Assembly (NCBI GenBank): GCA_004292855.1
Contig: RDXN01000030.1
Span: 1 to 64,000 of the forward strand
Direction of reading: 5' to 3'
DNA length: 64,000 nucleotides
Source of the DNA: Cytophagales bacterium
GTDB taxonomy: Bacteria; Bacteroidota; Bacteroidia; Cytophagales; Spirosomataceae
This document shows positions 52,153 through 59,863 of the stretch, piece by piece. The number at the start of each line of letters is the position of its first letter. Within the stretch, counting starts at the first letter, position 1. The position numbers and the translations under genes were made by a program. The notes under the pieces are model-generated. The model saw only the letters and a list, made by a program, of their open reading frames with translations. It had not been told where the DNA came from and ran no database searches.

Positions 52153-52335
52153 CTAAAACGTATAAGCAACGGTCACCAGATAGTTGCGGGTGCCTTTTAG
52201 CAACACGTTGGCAAATGCGGCAGGTGCGTTGTCGGTGGTGGTCAGGCGACCTTCAATGGTACCCGGCGCGTCGGTTTGAGCGAGGGCGGGGAACGTGCAA
52301 ATGAAAAGAAATATAACGTAGAGAATCGAGCGCAT
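52153..52335 (-). pseudogene. TonB-dependent receptor remnant with internal deletion
   Basis: A 60-residue frame from the ATG at 52335: signal peptide (MRSILYVIFLFICTFPALAQ), the start of a carboxypeptidase-regulatory-like domain (GTIEGRLTTTDNAPAAFANV, LLKGT), then directly a receptor-type last beta-strand, NYLVTVAYTF, with the terminal Phe. Plug and barrel, some 650-700 residues, are missing, and the frame is kept. The remnant keeps its operon position, with its stop two bases before the PepSY start. It may still be translated as a small periplasmic peptide. Confidence 0.7.
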
Positions 52336-52346
52336 GGTTGTGGATA

Positions 52347-52988
52347 TCAATTGAGTTTCATACTGCCATCGGGCTGATATACGTAGCGGAAGGTGTAGAA
52401 CCGTTGGCGGTCGCGGTTGGGATCGACGGTCGTCGGGGCATTTTCGTAGTAGCTCAGAATCTCCATCTTGGCAAACTTGCCGTCGCCCGTCCGAATGACC
52501 AGTACCCGCCCCGGAATCGGGGTAATGAGGTTGGCGGGGGCATTGTAGTTATACCAGCCCCGGCCCGACGCGGCCACAATAGCCAGCGAGGTTGCGCTTT
52601 GGTCCTGCCCGAATGTAGCCGACGTGGGGACGGTGGTAAATTCTTCAAACGTGCCCGTGTGGACATAAGCCCCGCCCTGCCCGCTACGGATGGCCCCGCC
52701 GTTGACAATAATGGTCGTTCCCCGGAAACCAACGTCCCATTTGTTTGTGGCCGAATCGGTGTTGGCTACCGTTTTGTTGTCGCGCAGGTTGTAGAGCGTA
52801 AAACGGCCCGTGGTGCCGAGCGGTTGCCCGGTGGTGGGGTTTACGCCCGTGGTCGGGTCGGCGGGGAGGTTACGAACGGTTTGGGCTACCACAGGCACTA
52901 CGGCTGGCGTGTCGTCGGTGTTGCAAGCCCATTGGCCTAAAGCAAGACCACTAAGTAAAAAGCTGATTGCGAATGAGTTGAATTTCAT
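52347..52988 (-). CDS. hmuY: HmuY-family heme-binding-type lipoprotein
   Basis: A 213-aa protein. The lipobox lies in LALGQWACNTDD. The mature domain shows HmuY features (PF14064): GRFTLYNLRDNKTVANTDSATNKWDVGFRGTTIIVNGG, GWYNYN, PGRVLVIRTGDGKFAKMEILSYYENA and FRYVYQ. HmuY of Porphyromonas binds heme at the surface and passes it to the receptor HmuR. A receptor of this kind is encoded immediately upstream (13 bases). The residues that hold heme in P. gingivalis (two His) are not obvious, so the ligand may be another metal complex. Confidence 0.87.
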   Translation of the reverse strand: MKFNSFAISFLLSGLALGQWACNTDDTPAVVPVVAQTVRNLPADPTTGVNPTTGQPLGTTGRFTLYNLRDNKTVANTDSATNKWDVGFRGTTIIVNGGAIRSGQGGAYVHTGTFEEFTTVPTSATFGQDQSATSLAIVAASGRGWYNYNAPANLITPIPGRVLVIRTGDGKFAKMEILSYYENAPTTVDPNRDRQRFYTFRYVYQPDGSMKLN

Positions 52989-53001
52989 TGTACTGAACGA
53001 A

Positions 53002-55125
53002 TTAGATTGATTTGTCGGATACGTCTTTACGTTTGCTCATCACCCACCGGGCCGACAGATACCCGATGCGGCCCGGCAGATTGGGAATAAAAAGTGCGTC
53101 GGTGTGGTTGAGCAGGTTGTCGATGCCCGCCTGAATCGTTAGCGAGCGGATGGTTTTAGCCGCCGACAGATTCCAGAGTATGTAACCGCCTACATATTCA
53201 TTGGCATCGTCGAGAATCAGGTTGCCGTTGCGGTCGGCGAAGCCGTAGCGACTGCGGTAAATCCCCCGCAGGGTAGCCGAACAGCCTTGCTTGGCGTTTT
53301 CGTAGAACAGGCGGGCGTTGGCCATGTGCCGCGACCGACTGAACAATCCGCCGTAATCGCCCCGCCGAATGCGTTGACTACTAAGTGTTTGAGGGTCACG
53401 ACTGAACAGTTGCCCCGCATCGATTTGGGCCAGCACGGCTTTGTCGCGGGCGTCCAGAAACTGATAACCCGTCGAGAGAGTGAGTTGACCGTCGGTGGCT
53501 ACTTGCCAGCGAAACTGGGCGTCGATCTCAACGCCCTGCGTAAACACCCGGCTCAGGTTGAGGTAGCTAAACACCGCTTGCCCATTGGTGCGCCGGGCCA
53601 CGGGCTGGGTCTCGATTAGGTCGCGCACATCGTTACGAAACGCATTCAGGCTCAGATTGCTGAGGGTTCGGGTGCCGCCCCCCGGTCGGAACTGAAACCC
53701 AATATTGTACGCCCTTGAACTTTCGGGGCGAATGGCTCCGAGTTGGGCGGGGTCGATCAGGATTTCGGCCAGTTGACCACTCTGCCGAAGCCGCGCCAAC
53801 CCGGCGGGTAGTTCTTCGGTGCCAAACACGCTGTACCCAGCCACCGCGTTGTCGAAGTTTAGGTAAAGTTGACGGAAATCAGGGGCTTTGAACCCCACGC
53901 CCACACTACCGCGCAAAGCAAGTGCGGGCGTAAGCTCGTACCGGCCCGACAGCTTGGGGCTAAACTGACCGGCATACTGACTGTGACTGTCGAACCGCCC
54001 GCCCGCAATCAGGTTGAGCCGGGCCGAGGGGAGCCATTCGTACTGAAAAAAAGCGTAACGAGTGCCAAATCGCTGCCGTTGGGTGTAGCGGGTGGCCTCT
54101 ACGCTCTCGGCAATGTAGCCCGCGCCAAGCGTCAGGATGTGTTTCTGCCGGATGTAATGATCGGCCTGTAGTTCGGGCCGGTTGAAGGTTTGCCGGAAAA
54201 ACTGGGCGTCGTACACCCGGCTTTCGTTCGGGAGCAGGGTTCCCTCGTGCTGTAGGTCGGTTTGGGTTTGGTAGGTCGTGTGGTAAAACCGGTACGTCAG
54301 CTTCCAGGCTTGCGAAGGCCGGTGGGTGAGCGTCGGGTTCAGGTTCATGTCGTGGATGCGGCCCGGTCCCGCCACCATGCGCCCGTCGGGCAGGGCAAGG
54401 CGGTTATCCTGCCGTTCGCTGAAATAGCGACCCGATAGGTTCAGTTTCCAGCGGCTCGACCAGTCGACCGTGAGCCGCCCGCTGCCGGTGTAGTTCACAA
54501 AGGGCGAAACCGTTTGGCCCGGCACGTCGGGGGTAAGGTCGTACCCGCCCGATGCCAGCCGATTCCCGAACACGTACAGCCCCACCTTGCCTTGTTTCAG
54601 CGATACGTCGCCCGTCAGGTCGCTTGTGCGGTTGCTGCCGTAGCGGGCCGCCAGGGTTCCTCTGGTTTGCGCGGGATTTTCGGTAATGATATTGATGACC
54701 CCTGCCAGGGCTTCGGACCCGTACAGGCTCGACGATGGCCCCTTCACGATCTCGATCCGCTTGATATTGCCCACCGCCAACCGCGACAGTTCGAGGGTTC
54801 CGGCGGTGCGCCCTACGAGCGGCTCCCCGTCGATCAGAATCAGGGTATAGTCGGGGTTGAAGCCCTGCATCTGTACACCCTGCCCGTGATTGGTTACGAT
54901 GGCCAGTCCGGTTTGTTCGCCCAGTACGTCGTTGAGCCGAAGGCTACCCATTTGCCGAATCTGCTTGCCGTCGATCACCGTTACGGGCATGGGCAGTGCG
55001 CCCATCGGTCGTTCAGTGCGCGTAGCCGTCACCACCACTTCGTCCAGGCCCCGGCTCCGAAGGGTGTCGGTAGCAGGTGATGTGGTGAAGCATGAAAGGC
55101 CCGAAAGCAGCGCGGAGACGAACAT
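53002..55125 (-). CDS. hmuR: TonB-dependent receptor, HmuR-like
   Basis: A 707-aa outer-membrane receptor without the usual N-terminal regulatory-like domain. After the signal peptide the TonB-box-like segment (LDEVVVTATRTERPMGALP) leads into the plug (VTVIDGKQIRQMGSLRLNDVL, IEIVKGPSSSLYGSEALAGVINIITENP). The barrel contains the receptor element RPELQADHYIRQKH and a TonB-dependent end (DALFIPNLPGRIGYLSARW). It pairs with HmuY downstream, so heme, or a related iron compound, is the probable substrate. The promoter overlaps a Fur-like half-site. Confidence 0.9.
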   Translation of the reverse strand: MFVSALLSGLSCFTTSPATDTLRSRGLDEVVVTATRTERPMGALPMPVTVIDGKQIRQMGSLRLNDVLGEQTGLAIVTNHGQGVQMQGFNPDYTLILIDGEPLVGRTAGTLELSRLAVGNIKRIEIVKGPSSSLYGSEALAGVINIITENPAQTRGTLAARYGSNRTSDLTGDVSLKQGKVGLYVFGNRLASGGYDLTPDVPGQTVSPFVNYTGSGRLTVDWSSRWKLNLSGRYFSERQDNRLALPDGRMVAGPGRIHDMNLNPTLTHRPSQAWKLTYRFYHTTYQTQTDLQHEGTLLPNESRVYDAQFFRQTFNRPELQADHYIRQKHILTLGAGYIAESVEATRYTQRQRFGTRYAFFQYEWLPSARLNLIAGGRFDSHSQYAGQFSPKLSGRYELTPALALRGSVGVGFKAPDFRQLYLNFDNAVAGYSVFGTEELPAGLARLRQSGQLAEILIDPAQLGAIRPESSRAYNIGFQFRPGGGTRTLSNLSLNAFRNDVRDLIETQPVARRTNGQAVFSYLNLSRVFTQGVEIDAQFRWQVATDGQLTLSTGYQFLDARDKAVLAQIDAGQLFSRDPQTLSSQRIRRGDYGGLFSRSRHMANARLFYENAKQGCSATLRGIYRSRYGFADRNGNLILDDANEYVGGYILWNLSAAKTIRSLTIQAGIDNLLNHTDALFIPNLPGRIGYLSARWVMSKRKDVSDKSI

Positions 55126-55145
55126 TATGGATAGCGTTGATGGTA

Positions 55146-55177
55146 CAAATGTAGCCTTTGTTTAGACGCATTCCAAA
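55146..55177 (-). promoter_or_regulatory. Promoter of the HmuR-like operon
   Basis: On the minus strand TTTG (55177-55174) is followed after 20 bases by TACATTTG (55153-55146), 20 bases before the ATG at 55125. The TTTG lies inside the ATTCCAAATAAAT element. Confidence 0.7.
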
Positions 55178-55214
55178 TAAATGACTTCATTATTTTGAAA
55201 GATTCTAAATAAAG
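55170..55214. promoter_or_regulatory. Two direct ATTC(C/T)AAATAAA elements, candidate iron-regulator sites
   Basis: ATTCCAAATAAAT (55170-55182) and ATTCTAAATAAAG (55202-55214) lie 32 bases apart between the divergent receptor and DUF6607-like genes. One overlaps the -33 box of the receptor promoter. The second lies between a TTG and AACCTTTG (19-base spacing) that may be the plus-strand promoter. They recall half-sites of Fur-like dyads in Bacteroidota. Confidence 0.5.
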
Positions 55215-55259
55215 TGAACCTTTGTAGCCTATCTCACAAACTCAGGATTTACGATAGCC

Positions 55260-56189
55260 ATGAAAAACTACGCGTTAACTCTTTGTATGGCAGCGGTGTA
55301 CAGTTTATCATCTGCCCAAAACGCCCCGAAACCCGCCGACGTAGCCGCTATCAAGGCCCAATGCGGGTGCCACGATGTCAATTTTGTGTACGCCGAAACG
55401 TTTTCACCCGATAAGCTCTATACGTTCAAAGACCGCTACACGGCCAAAGGCACCGAGTTGGTGTTTGTAGATGAGGAACGCGGCTCGGCGGGTCGGCCTG
55501 ATAAGCTGGTGATTCAGCACATACTGGTCATGGGCGACTCAGTGGTGGTCAAACACTGGCGCGAAGACTGGCATTTTGAACACACCAATCTGCTCGCTTT
55601 CGATCAGAACGCCACCTGGAAACGAGTTACCAAAACACCCGCCGAGGTGAACGGTCAGTGGACCCAGAAAGTGTTTGAAGTGGACGACAGCCCGCGCTAC
55701 GAAGGGTCGGCTACGTGGATTCATGCCGACGGCAAAACGTACTGGGAAAGCACCGTGGATGCCCCATTGCCTCGGCGCGAATACACTAAACGCCACGACT
55801 ACAACGTGATGCGTCGGACCAACCGCCACCGCATTGTGCCGACGGGCTACGTTCACGAACAGGACAACGACAAGATTATTCGCTCCGAAGCGGGCGACCA
55901 ACTGCTGGCTTCCGAAAAAGGCCTGAACACTTACACCCGAACCGACGACCAAAAATGTCGGGCGGGCAAAGAATGGTGGGCCAAACACCGGGCGTATTGG
56001 GTCGACGTGCGGACCGTTTGGGGCGAAGTGTTGGTTAATCGCTCCACGGTAGCCCTGCGCGGGCAAGTGAAGGGCATGGTGCTGGGGCGCGAACTGGACG
56101 ACCTTGGCAAAACAGCCCTGACCAGCACCTACGACTCAAAAACAACCCGCCCGCTTATCCGGCAGACGATTGAAAAATACCTGAAATAG
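55260..56189 (+). CDS. Exported DUF6607-like protein
   Basis: A 309-aa protein with a signal peptide (MKNYALTLCMAAVYSLSSAQ). The mature part is rich in aromatic and charged residues: IKAQCGCHDVNFVYAETFSPD, VIQHILVMGDSVVVKHWREDWHFEH, YWESTVDAPLPRREYTKRHDYNVMRRTNRH, AGKEWWAKHRAYWVDVRTVW. I associate this pattern with DUF6607, a Bacteroidota family of unknown function. It is divergent from the HmuR-like operon and shares a regulatory region with two candidate iron-regulator sites, so a part in heme or iron uptake is likely. The many His and Trp would suit ligand binding. Confidence 0.78.
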   Translation: MKNYALTLCMAAVYSLSSAQNAPKPADVAAIKAQCGCHDVNFVYAETFSPDKLYTFKDRYTAKGTELVFVDEERGSAGRPDKLVIQHILVMGDSVVVKHWREDWHFEHTNLLAFDQNATWKRVTKTPAEVNGQWTQKVFEVDDSPRYEGSATWIHADGKTYWESTVDAPLPRREYTKRHDYNVMRRTNRHRIVPTGYVHEQDNDKIIRSEAGDQLLASEKGLNTYTRTDDQKCRAGKEWWAKHRAYWVDVRTVWGEVLVNRSTVALRGQVKGMVLGRELDDLGKTALTSTYDSKTTRPLIRQTIEKYLK

Positions 56190-56192
56190 AGG

Positions 56193-56759
56193 TCAATGAG
56201 GGCGGGTGGCGGGCGTAAATTGTTGGTATACGCGCACGCTCACTGATGCCATAAACACGCCAATACCTGCACCGGCCACCACGTCGAGCGGGTAATGCGC
56301 GCCCACGTAGATGCGGCTGTAGGCCACCGCAAATGCCCACAGAAATCCCCAGCCTAGCCACCGGTATTGTTGCCCCAGCAAGAACCACAAGCCCGCTGCC
56401 AGCGCGAAGGCATTGGCCGCGTGTGAGGAGGCAAAGCCGTACTGCCCCCCGCAGGGTAGCACTGGGTGAATGAGCGGTTGCAAAGCCGAAACATGGCAGG
56501 GACGCAGCCGGTGGGTGAGGGGCTTGAGCAGCGAAGAGGCCATTTGGTCGCTCAGGGCCACGGCGACAACAAGGGTCAGCACGAGCGGCACTGCCCGCCA
56601 ACGAAACCGGTAACCGAGCCAGCCGACCAGAAGGACGTAAAACGGAATCCACGAGTTGCGGGCCGTAATCCAGACCATGACCGGGTCGAGCCAGGGGGCG
56701 TATTGGCCGTTGAGCCACAGAAACAGGTCGGTATCGAGTTGGTGGAGCGTTTCGAGCAT
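56193..56759 (-). CDS. PAP2-family membrane phosphatase
   Basis: A 188-aa protein from the ATG at 56759; a longer upstream frame overlaps the divergent gene at 56794 and has no hydrophobic start. It contains the three-part PAP2 phosphatase motif KPLTHRLRPC, YGFASSHAANAFALAA (PSGH-like) and SRIYVGAHYPLDVVAGAGIG, plus five to six membrane spans. It probably dephosphorylates undecaprenyl-pyrophosphate or another lipid phosphate at the membrane. It converges on the DUF6607-like gene with three bases between stops. Confidence 0.9.
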   Translation of the reverse strand: MLETLHQLDTDLFLWLNGQYAPWLDPVMVWITARNSWIPFYVLLVGWLGYRFRWRAVPLVLTLVVAVALSDQMASSLLKPLTHRLRPCHVSALQPLIHPVLPCGGQYGFASSHAANAFALAAGLWFLLGQQYRWLGWGFLWAFAVAYSRIYVGAHYPLDVVAGAGIGVFMASVSVRVYQQFTPATRPH

Positions 56760-56793
56760 AGCACAAAGGTAATTCTTCGTTATCTTTCGCCCT

Positions 56794-57789
56794 ATGACCC
56801 CTCCCGCATCGACTATCCCCGAAACCGCCCAAATTCCCGTTGCCGTTGTTGGCCTGGGGCTGATGGGTTGTAGCATCGTGACGTGTTTGCTCATGGCCGG
56901 GCACCCGGTGGTGGCCCTCGCGCCCATCCCCGCCGACGTGCCAACCGCCCTCCCACGCATCCGCCACCACTTAACCGACTCGCTCGCGCACGGCCTCACC
57001 AAGCAAACTCCTGAACACTGGCTGGCCAATCTGACCATAACCGAAAACTACGCTGACCTGCAATACTGTCGACTGGTGCTAGAGTGTACTATCGAGAACA
57101 TCGACATTAAACGGCGGGTGTACGGGCTGATTGAGGAGCAGGTGTCTGACGAGGCCGTGATTGCCTCCAACACCTCGGCCATCCCGATTTCGCAACTCCA
57201 GAGCCTAACCCGCCGTCCGCAACGGTTCATTGGCCTGCACTGGGCGGAGCCGTCGCACGTGTCGCGGTTTTTGGAGGTGATTTGTGGCGACCAAACCGAG
57301 TTCGCGTACGCCGAATTTTTCTATGATCTTTCGCACCGCTGGGGCAAAGAGCCAACGCTCGTTCGGAAAGACATTCGTGGGTTTATCACGAACCGGCTCA
57401 TGTACGCTATGTACCGCGAGGCTTTCGACCTGGTCGAGAAGGGTTACGCGACGGTGGAGGACGTGGACCGGGCCTGCCGCAACAACGCGGGCTACTGGAT
57501 GACGCTCGTGGGGGTGTTCCGCTGGATGGACCTGACGGGCGTTCCGGCCTACCTGAACGTGATGAAGGACCTTTGGCCCACGCTCAGTAACCGCACCGAT
57601 GTGCCGCCTTTGATTCAGGAGATCGTAGACCGGGGCGGGCGCGGTGTTGCCAACGCCGACGGTTTCTACGCCTACACCCCCGACGAAGCCCGACTCTGGC
57701 AGGAGACCTTCGAGCGGTTCAGCTTCGAAATCCGCGAACTAGCCCTCAAGTATCCGGCTGATGTTGTGAAGCGGCAGTTGGGGAAATAA
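56794..57789 (+). CDS. 3-hydroxyacyl-CoA dehydrogenase family protein
   Basis: A 331-aa NAD-dependent enzyme: a Rossmann start with VAVVGLGLMGCSIVTCLLMAG, then LVLECTIENIDIKRRVYGLIEEQVSDEAVIASNTSAIPISQL, RFIGLHWAEPSHVSRFLEVI and GFITNRLMYAMYREAFDLVEKG. The catalytic His is in GLHWAEP and Glu in LEVI, as in 3-hydroxybutyryl-CoA dehydrogenase. The C-terminal dimerisation domain is complete. WAEPSH in place of NPVP suggests a substrate other than a plain acyl-CoA, for example an L-gulonate- or carnitine-dehydrogenase-like one. Substrate not assigned. Confidence 0.85.
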   Translation: MTPPASTIPETAQIPVAVVGLGLMGCSIVTCLLMAGHPVVALAPIPADVPTALPRIRHHLTDSLAHGLTKQTPEHWLANLTITENYADLQYCRLVLECTIENIDIKRRVYGLIEEQVSDEAVIASNTSAIPISQLQSLTRRPQRFIGLHWAEPSHVSRFLEVICGDQTEFAYAEFFYDLSHRWGKEPTLVRKDIRGFITNRLMYAMYREAFDLVEKGYATVEDVDRACRNNAGYWMTLVGVFRWMDLTGVPAYLNVMKDLWPTLSNRTDVPPLIQEIVDRGGRGVANADGFYAYTPDEARLWQETFERFSFEIRELALKYPADVVKRQLGK

Positions 57790-57791
57790 AT

Positions 57792-57825
57792 TTTGTTTTT
57801 GGAAACTATAATTTGTTTTTGGAAA
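57792..57825 (+). repeat. Tandem TTTGTTTTTGGAAA elements upstream of higBA
   Basis: The 14-base word occurs at 57792-57805 and 57812-57825, 20 bases (about two helical turns) apart. It may hold promoter elements or HigA-binding sites. The rest of the gap to 57945 is A/T-rich and contains no convincing gene. Confidence 0.5.
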
Positions 57826-57944
57826 TTTGCGATAGAGTGGCTTGCTTATAATGACAAACACAATTCTCAATTTAAAGAATACCTCTATGTCATCACGATT
57901 CATGAAAACAGAAAACAGAATTTTCGACCAAAACTTTTATCCTG

Positions 57945-58238
57945 ATGGTTATCATAGCCAGAAAGACGGTGTATCAATTTGCGGTTGCTTATCCAGTAGC
58001 AACCGAAGCGTTGAACGAGTGGTTTGTCAAAACTAAAGGAGCTGATTGGGCGAACTTTGCAGACGTAAAGAACACGTTCAATTCAGCCGATGCAGTTGGA
58101 AACGACAATTACGTTTTCAATATTAAGGGGAATCACTACCGGCTGATCGTCCGTATCATTTTCCCTGTGCGAACAGTTTTTATTCGCTTTTTCGGCACTC
58201 ATGCAGAGTACGACAAGATTGATGCGTCGTCGGTATGA
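57945..58238 (+). CDS. higB: HigB-family toxin (intact)
   Basis: A 97-aa protein of the HigB toxin family (PF09907): VIIARKTVYQFAVAYPVATEALNEW, WANFADVKNTFNSADAVGNDNYVFNIKGNHYRLIVRIIF and the conserved end FVRFFGTHAEYDKIDA-like FIRFFGTHAEYDKIDA. It has the RelE fold and is expected to cleave mRNA on ribosomes. It precedes its antitoxin by 22 bases. In contrast to the copy at 14.2 kb its frame is intact. Confidence 0.92.
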   Translation: MVIIARKTVYQFAVAYPVATEALNEWFVKTKGADWANFADVKNTFNSADAVGNDNYVFNIKGNHYRLIVRIIFPVRTVFIRFFGTHAEYDKIDASSV

Positions 58239-58260
58239 GGAGCTATAATTCCTATCAACT

Positions 58261-58632
58261 ATGCTATTAGCCATCAACTCGGAGCGAGATTACAACGAGG
58301 CTATGGCCCAAATCGAAGTGATTCTTGTCAAAGGCTCGGCGAACATGACCGAAGCTGAGATGGCGGAATTACAACGTCTTTCGCTCTTAGCCGAGCAGTA
58401 CGAGGATGTTCATTATCCGATGCCTGTTGAACCGGCCACGTTGCCGGAAATGATCCGGTTACGCATGTTCCAAGAGAATATGAAACAGAAGGACGCGGCC
58501 CAAACATTAGGCATCTCCGAAACGCGTTTGTCCGAAGTGTTAGCGGGAAAACGTCGGGTCAATATGGACTTGGCGAAGCGGTTGCACGAACGGTTAAGAA
58601 TCCGCGCCGAGTTCATTTTGAAAGCCGCATAA
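58261..58632 (+). CDS. higA: HigA-type antitoxin with HTH-XRE domain
   Basis: A 123-aa antitoxin. The N-terminal part (INSERDYNEAMAQIEVIL, EAEMAELQRLSLLAEQYEDVHYPM) is helical; the C-terminal XRE domain (about 75-120) reads LRMFQENMKQKDAAQTLGISETRLSEVLAGKRRVNM. It neutralises HigB and represses the operon. It is only distantly similar to the HigA at 13.9 kb. Its stop is three bases before the ATG of the next gene at 58636, so that enzyme gene may be expressed from the toxin-antitoxin promoter. Confidence 0.92.
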   Translation: MLLAINSERDYNEAMAQIEVILVKGSANMTEAEMAELQRLSLLAEQYEDVHYPMPVEPATLPEMIRLRMFQENMKQKDAAQTLGISETRLSEVLAGKRRVNMDLAKRLHERLRIRAEFILKAA

Positions 58633-58635
58633 TAA

Positions 58636-59727
58636 ATGCCTTGGTATCATCTCTCCGACCCCGACAAAACCGACTCGCCGGTCTTACTAATACACCCAGA
58701 ATCGGTCATCCATAACATTCGGGAAACGATTCGCATTGCGGGTAATAACGCCCTGCGCCCGCACGTGAAGACCCACAAGATGCGGGCCGTGACCGACCTG
58801 CTCTTGGCCGAAGGCATCCGGCAGTTTAAATGCGCGACGCTCAAAGAAGCCCGGATGCTGGCCGAGACTGGTGCGCCCGACGTGCTGCTAGCTTACCCGG
58901 TCGTAGGGCCGAAGGCCGCAGGACTTCGGGCATTGGCCGAAGCCTTTCCCCAAACCCGCTTCGGTTGTTTGACTGATTCAGAGGCCGGGGTCAACAATCT
59001 CTCGGCGGTGTTCGTGGATGCTCCTAAACCGCTCGATGTTTGGATTGACCTGAACGTGGGCATGAACCGGACGGGAATCAATCCTGAAGTCGCGCCTGCG
59101 TTGGCAGCGCATATCCACCAAACGCCCGGCCTGACCCTCGCGGGCCTACATGCCTACGATGGGCACGTGCGCGACACCGATTTTGCCTTGCGTTGCCAAC
59201 GGGCCGATGCCGCTTTTGCGCTTGCCAAACAAGCGCAGAAAACAATTGCTGACCAACTGGGCGTCATGCTGCCCATCGCGGTGGGGGGGACGCCGAGTTT
59301 CCCGGCCCACGCTCGACGCCAAGATTCGGTCATGCAGCTCAGCCCCGGCACGTTCGTGTTTTGGGATGCAGGCTACCGCCAACAGGTGCCCGACTTGCCC
59401 TACGAGATAGCCGCCGTGTTGCTCACCCGTGTGGTGTCCATCATCGACGACCAAACGTTGTGTATTGACTTGGGACATAAATCTGTAGCCGCCGAGAACC
59501 CCTTTCCGAGGGTTGTCTTCCCCGACCACCTCGATGCAACGCCCATTGGTCAAAGTGAGGAGCATCTGGTGGTCCGCGTGTCCGATGCCCGCGCCCATAC
59601 CCCCGGTGACGTTTGGTATGGCATTCCGATTCACATTTGCCCCACCGTCAATTTATACGATTCGGTGCAGGTTGTGGAAAATAAGCAGATCACCGGCGAG
59701 TGGGTCGTAACCGCAAGAGGACACTAG
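58636..59727 (+). CDS. D-threonine aldolase/D-serine dehydratase-like PLP enzyme
   Basis: A 363-aa fold-type III PLP enzyme. The PLP lysine lies in LRPHVKTHKM (about residues 42-51). Other hallmarks are DVLLAYPVVGPKA, DLNVGMNRTGI, LHAYDGHVRD, and the metal/active-site end with HICPTVNLYD. It acts on D-threonine or a related D-amino acid. It precedes an M19 dipeptidase, originally with its stop one base before that ATG, so the two form an operon for D-amino-acid or dipeptide breakdown. It also follows the higA stop by three bases. Confidence 0.9.
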   Translation: MPWYHLSDPDKTDSPVLLIHPESVIHNIRETIRIAGNNALRPHVKTHKMRAVTDLLLAEGIRQFKCATLKEARMLAETGAPDVLLAYPVVGPKAAGLRALAEAFPQTRFGCLTDSEAGVNNLSAVFVDAPKPLDVWIDLNVGMNRTGINPEVAPALAAHIHQTPGLTLAGLHAYDGHVRDTDFALRCQRADAAFALAKQAQKTIADQLGVMLPIAVGGTPSFPAHARRQDSVMQLSPGTFVFWDAGYRQQVPDLPYEIAAVLLTRVVSIIDDQTLCIDLGHKSVAAENPFPRVVFPDHLDATPIGQSEEHLVVRVSDARAHTPGDVWYGIPIHICPTVNLYDSVQVVENKQITGEWVVTARGH

Positions 59728-59728
59728 G

Positions 59729-59742
59729 ATGATTATTGACGC
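59729..59742 (+). repeat. Displaced copy of the dipeptidase start (left direct repeat)
   Basis: ATGATTATTGACGC is identical to the first 14 bases of the dipeptidase gene (59864-59877). It lies one base after the upstream stop codon, where the dipeptidase ATG would be expected. In this copy the frame stops two codons later. Confidence 0.85.
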
Positions 59743-59845
59743 CTGACCACCCCCCGGCCCCCTCCTAAAACAGGAGGGGGAGGTCTCCAAAGGAGCCTTG
59801 TAAGGCACCCCCTCCTGTTTTAGGAGGGGGCCGGGGGGTGGTCAG
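59743..59845. repeat. C/G-rich inverted-repeat element, MITE-like
   Basis: Two perfect 38-bp arms (59743-59780 and 59808-59845) enclose a 27-base loop; each arm starts or ends with CTGACCACCCCCCGG or its complement and contains an inner hairpin (CCCCCTCCTAAAACAGGAGGGGG). Eighteen further bases follow, then the right direct repeat. No open frame is inside. It is the best-preserved member of the family at 43.3 and 46.1 kb. Confidence 0.85.
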
Positions 59846-59863
59846 ACACAGACCGGAAACCCC

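Noticed and set aside
56760..57038. N-terminal extension of the PAP2 phosphatase
   Set aside because: It overlaps the divergent dehydrogenase gene and is not hydrophobic; the ATG at 56759 gives the normal family length.
57842..58036. 64-codon frame upstream of higB
   Set aside because: It overlaps the start of higB in another frame and has no conserved features; the region is better read as upstream regulatory DNA.
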